64,000 bases of DNA from AP-15 sp963755435 (GTDB taxonomy: Bacteria; Pseudomonadota; Alphaproteobacteria; ATCC43930; CGMCC-115725). Positions 60,611 through 64,000 of this stretch are shown one piece after another. A program made the translations under genes and the position numbers. Position 1 is the first letter of the stretch; each line of letters opens with the position of its first letter. The notes beneath the pieces were generated by a model. That model was given only the letters and a program-made list of their open reading frames with translations. It searched no databases and was not told where the DNA came from. The DNA lies in assembly GCA_963755435.1 (NCBI GenBank), contig CAVWJX010000007.1, positions 62,001-126,000 on the forward strand, in the 5' to 3' direction.

Positions 60611-62278
60611 ATGGGGGGTTCCTCGATGCCGAGGTCGTGGCGTCCGGCAGCTGTATTGGCACCGGCGGCATTGTGCGCACTGTTGATTTTGCTTGCCGGC
60701 TGCGCCGAACGCCCACCATTGCCGGCGGACCCGACCGCTCGGTTGTTCGGGCGCGGGCTCGACGATATCGCCGATCTCTACCTCGAACCGGTATCGAGCC
60801 GGGTTGTTGCCCTTGCCGCCGCGGCGCGGCTGTCCCAGCTCGATCCCAAATTCGCGGTGCTGGAGACCCCGGGACCGGGCGAGCATACCGAGATCGTGCT
60901 CAATTACGGCGACCGCGAACTGGCGACCTACCCGAATGCGACCGGCGACGACCCGCATCTGTGGGGCGCGTGGCTCGGCCAGCTGCTGGTCGACGCCAAG
61001 GCCGCCTCCCCGACCCTTGCGGCAACCTCCGACGACAAGATCGACGAGGCGATGTTCGACGGCATGACCGGCGCGCTCGACCGCTTTTCGCGCTATTCGT
61101 CGCCGGCGACCGCGCGCGACCAGCGCGCCGCCCGCGACGGGTTCGGTGGGGTCGGGCTGACCCTCGACCCATCCCCCGACCGGTTCAGGATCATCAAGGT
61201 TTTGCCGGGCGGCCCCGCCGATCTTGCCGGCATCCGCGCCGGCGACACGATCGTTTCGCTCGATGGCCGGCCGACCGCCGGCCGCTCCCAGAGCGCAATC
61301 GTCCGGGCGCTTCGCGGCCCGGTGCTGACCCCGGTGTCGCTCGGCATCGATCGTCCGGGGAGCGCCGGCATCCGTAACTACCAGCTGCAGCGCGTGCTGA
61401 TCGTCGAGCCGACGGTCACTGCCTCGCGCGCCGACAGCATCGCAATTTTGCATGTGTCGAGCTTCAACCAGGACACCACCCAGCGGTTGGTCGCCGATCT
61501 CGACGCGGCGCGGCGCCAGCTGGGGCCGCAACTGCGCGGCGTCGTGCTCGATCTGCGCGGCGACCCTGGCGGGCTGCTCGACCAGGCGGTGAGCCTCGCC
61601 GACGTGTTTATCGCCACCGGGCCGATTGTGGCGACCGTTGGGCGCAATCCGGCGAGCCACCAGTTTTTCGCGGCTTCGGGCGACAGCCTCGCGCCGCATC
61701 TACCGATTGTCGTCCTGGTCAATGGCGGCTCGGCCTCGTCCTCGGAGATTGTCGCCGCCGCCCTCCAGGATGCCGGCCGCGCCGTCGTGGTCGGCACCGC
61801 CTCCTACGGCAAGGGCACGGTCCAGACGGTGATGCGCCTGCCCAACAACGGCGAGCTGATTTTGACCTGGGCGCGGCTAGTTTCGCCGTCGGGCTATCTG
61901 TTGAACGGTCACGGCGTGGTACCGACCGTATGCACCAGCGATCTCGGCAACGACGAGGCGTCGGTCGAGGTCGCCTTGCAGCGGGCCACCGGCGCAGCGG
62001 CGCTCTCGCCGCTGACCGCGCGTCCGCGCAAGTCGCTCGACGATCGGGAGTGGGAGGCACTGCGCGCATCTTGTCCGCCGCGCCTGGGCGAGCGTCCGAT
62101 CGATCTCGCGGTGGCCGAGCGCCTGTTGGACGACCCGGCTCTCTATAGCCAGGCGACGCACCTGATCACCGCAAACCCGAGCCTCGCGGCGCGGCCGGTC
62201 GGCACGGCGCCGGCGTCGACCCGGCCTTCCTTGACAGGGGCCGCCGGAGCGCTATCTTCGGATATCCGCAATCCCTGA
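60611..62278 (+). CDS. S41-family carboxyl-terminal processing peptidase, lipoprotein
   Basis: 555 residues. The leader has a lipobox (LILLAGC). An N-terminal helical region precedes a PDZ domain (GFGGVGLTLD...VLPGGPADLAGIRAGDTIVSLDG), then the protease core GVVLDLRGDPGGLLDQAV, NGGSASSSEIVAAALQDAGR (catalytic Ser) and GTASYGKGTVQTVM (catalytic Lys). It acts in the periplasm on C-termini of proteins. The rnr-rpmG setting is common for such genes in this class. Confidence 0.92.
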   Translation: MGGSSMPRSWRPAAVLAPAALCALLILLAGCAERPPLPADPTARLFGRGLDDIADLYLEPVSSRVVALAAAARLSQLDPKFAVLETPGPGEHTEIVLNYGDRELATYPNATGDDPHLWGAWLGQLLVDAKAASPTLAATSDDKIDEAMFDGMTGALDRFSRYSSPATARDQRAARDGFGGVGLTLDPSPDRFRIIKVLPGGPADLAGIRAGDTIVSLDGRPTAGRSQSAIVRALRGPVLTPVSLGIDRPGSAGIRNYQLQRVLIVEPTVTASRADSIAILHVSSFNQDTTQRLVADLDAARRQLGPQLRGVVLDLRGDPGGLLDQAVSLADVFIATGPIVATVGRNPASHQFFAASGDSLAPHLPIVVLVNGGSASSSEIVAAALQDAGRAVVVGTASYGKGTVQTVMRLPNNGELILTWARLVSPSGYLLNGHGVVPTVCTSDLGNDEASVEVALQRATGAAALSPLTARPRKSLDDREWEALRASCPPRLGERPIDLAVAERLLDDPALYSQATHLITANPSLAARPVGTAPASTRPSLTGAAGALSSDIRNP

Positions 62279-62294
62279 CCCCGGGGTCGCCAAC

Positions 62295-62462
62295 ATGGCC
62301 AAGACCAGCACCGTTTTGATCAAACTCGTCAGCAGCGCCGACACTGGCTTTTATTATGTAACCAAGAAAAACCCGCGGACCAAGACCGCCAAGCTGGAAT
62401 TGAAAAAGTTCGATCCGGTAGCGCGCAAGCACGTCCTGTTCAAAGAGGCCAAGATTAAATAG
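62295..62462 (+). CDS. rpmG: 50S ribosomal protein L33
   Basis: 55 residues: MAKTSTVLIKLVSSADTGFY, followed by YVTKKNPRTKTAKLELKKFD and a tail PVARKHVLFKEAKIK. This is the Cys-less L33 form, needing no zinc. It is short enough to be missed by ORF cut-offs. It follows the peptidase gene after 16 bases. Confidence 0.97.
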   Translation: MAKTSTVLIKLVSSADTGFYYVTKKNPRTKTAKLELKKFDPVARKHVLFKEAKIK

Positions 62463-62529
62463 GCGGAGACCTCCTCCCTCCCTGTTCAGACCGACACCGG
62501 AACCCGTTCGACCCGCCGCGGCCAAAAGC

Positions 62530-62560
62530 CGTGGACTCGCCGGGACCAGCCCGGCGATGA
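62530..62560 (+). repeat. half of a REP-like element
   Basis: GTGGACTCGCCGGGACCAGC followed by CCGGCGATGAC matches the right arm of the 48557-48645 element (GTGGATGACCGGGACAAGC...). No inverted left arm is seen. Confidence 0.55.
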
Positions 62561-62677
62561 CGGAGACAGAGCGGCGTTGGGCGGGTCTCTATCGGAGCCA
62601 ATGCGCCAGGCAGCCCTTCACCAAGCGCTGCGCGGCGGAGCGAGTCTGGTGTGTGCCTGCTTGGGGGATGGTGGCGC

Positions 62678-63058
62678 TCAGGGCCAGCCCCACGGCCCCC
62701 AATCCCAATTTTCCTGATTCATGATCGCCGTCATTTCCTGCTGGCTGGCGATCTGCCGGGCGAAGACTTCCTGCTTGTAGGCGTCCCAGTTCTGCTGGTT
62801 GCCGAGGTAGAGGCAGTTGCAATCGAGCGGGTCGGCGTAGAGGTAAACGAGATTGCCGTCTCTGACGCGGGTGACGAAACGGTTGGCCGGCAGCATCCGC
62901 ATCGCCGCGATGCGATGCGGCGAATCGGCCGGCCGCACTTGGAACCCGGCGGCGGCCAGCAGGTCTTCCTTTTGCCCGACCTGCTGCTGCGGGCTGACGC
63001 ACCCGGCGACGGCCAGCAGCGCCGCGGCGACGACGCCGAGACGAGTTGATCTATTCAC
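62678..63058 (-). CDS. small putative outer-membrane lipoprotein
   Basis: 126 residues. The leader MNRSTRLGVVAAALLAVAGC has a good lipobox (AVAGC). The mature part carries FQVRPADSPHRIAAMRMLPA, NLVYLYADPLDCNCLYLGNQ and a Trp-rich end (NWDWGPWGWP). Similar lipoproteins occur widely in alphaproteobacteria without known function. It is convergent with rpmG. Confidence 0.75.
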   Translation of the reverse strand: MNRSTRLGVVAAALLAVAGCVSPQQQVGQKEDLLAAAGFQVRPADSPHRIAAMRMLPANRFVTRVRDGNLVYLYADPLDCNCLYLGNQQNWDAYKQEVFARQIASQQEMTAIMNQENWDWGPWGWP

Positions 63059-63134
63059 CCGAATTCTCCCGATATCTGTTCATAGACTGTAGGCGCGCCG
63101 GACCGGCCGACGCAACACGGCAGGGTGCTGGAGT

Positions 63135-64000
63135 TCAGCTTCTGCAGGCGCGGGCGACGCCGACCGGCCGGCCGTTCTGCGGGTCGACTATCGGCACTGG
63201 CACACCGTTTGCGGACGCCGCGCGCCGTGCGATCTCGCTACCGGCGGCCGATGACGGCACCGCGGTGATCGGCACGGCGAAGTCGGCGGCGGTAGCGATC
63301 GCCAGGAGCGGGCTCGGCACGGCATGCCCGGACAGCGGCTTGCGCGGTATGGCGCCGACGAGGCGGCCGGTTTCGTCGACCACCAGGAGCGGCTGGGTTT
63401 GGTCGCTGCTGCGAACCAGTATTGCCAGAACCTCGACCCCGGAGGCAGCGGCGGAGACCACGTCGAACCGGTCTGAGATGACGTCCTCGAGGCCGGTCGG
63501 AGCCAACGGCACGGGATCGCGCGCGCGCTCGCGGCCGCTATGGATCCGGGCGGAATAGATCGAGCGCGGATCGAGCCACCGCGCGACCAGCACGGCGCCG
63601 GCCAACGCCAGCATCAGCGGCACCAGCATGGCATCGACGCGATGGGTCAATTCGGCGATCAACACCAGGGCCGAGACCGGCCCGGCGGTGGTCGCCGCCA
63701 GCATCGCGCCGGCGGCGATGATGGCGTAGCTGCCGGCCGGCGCCCCCGGCCACAGCCAAGCCCAGGCATGGCCGAGCACGCCGCCGAGCAGCGCGCCATA
63801 GGTCAAGGTCGGGGTGAACAGCCCGCCGGGGCCGCCGCTGCCGAGGCAGCCGGCGGTCGCCACCGGCTTCAGCAGGAACAGCGCGAGCAGCAGCGGCAGG
63901 CTGACTTGGCCGAGAAAGGCCTGCTGAACCGTATCCTTGCCATTGCCGAGCAGCTGCGGAAACGGCAGGGCGAGCAGGCCGAGCGCGGCGAAGACGATGA
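63135..64000 (-). CDS. CLC-family chloride channel/transporter with CBS domains, 5' end beyond window
   Basis: The visible C-terminal part starts in the membrane domain: GNGKDTVQQAFLGQ, LFLLKPVATAGCLGSGGPGGLFTPTLTYGALLG (equivalent of the GxxxGxF/AP filter motif) and AAGAMLAATTAGPVSALVLIAEL. Membrane helices end near RWLDPRSIYSARI. A cytosolic CBS pair follows (LEDVISDRFDVVSAAAS, LLVVDETGRLVGAIPRK). It moves chloride, possibly in exchange for protons. The frame is open to base 64000. Confidence 0.9.
   Translation of the reverse strand, partial: IVFAALGLLALPFPQLLGNGKDTVQQAFLGQVSLPLLLALFLLKPVATAGCLGSGGPGGLFTPTLTYGALLGGVLGHAWAWLWPGAPAGSYAIIAAGAMLAATTAGPVSALVLIAELTHRVDAMLVPLMLALAGAVLVARWLDPRSIYSARIHSGRERARDPVPLAPTGLEDVISDRFDVVSAAASGVEVLAILVRSSDQTQPLLVVDETGRLVGAIPRKPLSGHAVPSPLLAIATAADFAVPITAVPSSAAGSEIARRAASANGVPVPIVDPQNGRPVGVARACRS

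Overview
The window is a high-GC chromosome segment from an alphaproteobacterium. The evidence is the gene order ruvX / pyrB / pyrC / plsY / dprA / topA / rnr / rpmG opposite gatCAB, a minCDE operon, glnD, CODH-like cox genes and characteristic alphaproteobacterial palindromic intergenic repeats. A member of the Rhodospirillales or a neighbouring order is my best guess; the sequence alone does not fix the family. There are no rRNA genes, no CRISPR array, no transposase and no integrase. One tRNA (Gly, CCC anticodon) is present.

Layout. 0-3.4 kb: 3'-truncated glnD and a short-chain dehydrogenase on the minus strand. 3.4-5.95 kb: an island visibly richer in A+T with an HNH-like protein and two small membrane proteins, closed by a hairpin. 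6-16 kb: a hydrolase, then a stress/storage block hsp20-lon-CBS-glgX, interrupted after lon by about 3 kb carrying a frameshifted glycine-rich PEP-CTERM protein and a winged-helix/TPR regulator. That insert is flanked by a duplicated lon 3' end. 16-21.4 kb: an RND efflux pump with its adaptor, a beheaded TetR repressor remnant, other gene debris and tRNA-Gly. 21.4-31.1 kb: catabolic genes (cupin, dienelactone hydrolase, acyl-CoA-dehydrogenase-like monooxygenase, LLM flavin oxidoreductase, amidohydrolase, Ldh2-type dehydrogenase, HpaB-type hydroxylase, alpha/beta hydrolase) plus a DUF1906 protein. 31.1-38.2 kb: minCDE, thioesterase, hyuB, pyrF and an ECF sigma/anti-sigma pair. 38.2-43 kb: coxG-coxS-coxL(form II)-coxM. 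43-48.5 kb: FkbM methyltransferase and gatCAB, with gatB separated from gatA by a hypothetical gene and repeats, and gatA frameshifted. 48.7-62.5 kb: the informational/pyrimidine block from ruvX to rpmG. 62.6-64 kb: a small lipoprotein and a CLC chloride channel that runs off the right edge.

How the genes work together. pyrB/pyrC and pyrF contribute to pyrimidine synthesis; minCDE places the septum; gatCAB makes Gln-tRNA(Gln)/Asn-tRNA(Asn); dprA/topA/rnr/ruvX serve DNA and RNA processing. The catabolic blocks suggest a soil or water organism living partly on aromatic or heterocyclic compounds, with molybdenum hydroxylase chemistry. Those substrate inferences are mine.

Caution. At least five reading-frame breaks occur (PEP-CTERM gene twice, CBS gene, a small membrane gene, gatA), and two ORFs (lon, ruvX) lack a stop at the expected place. 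Some of these may be residual sequencing indels. The two PEP-CTERM breaks share an identical octamer and have exactly the same form, which makes them the most curious feature of the window.
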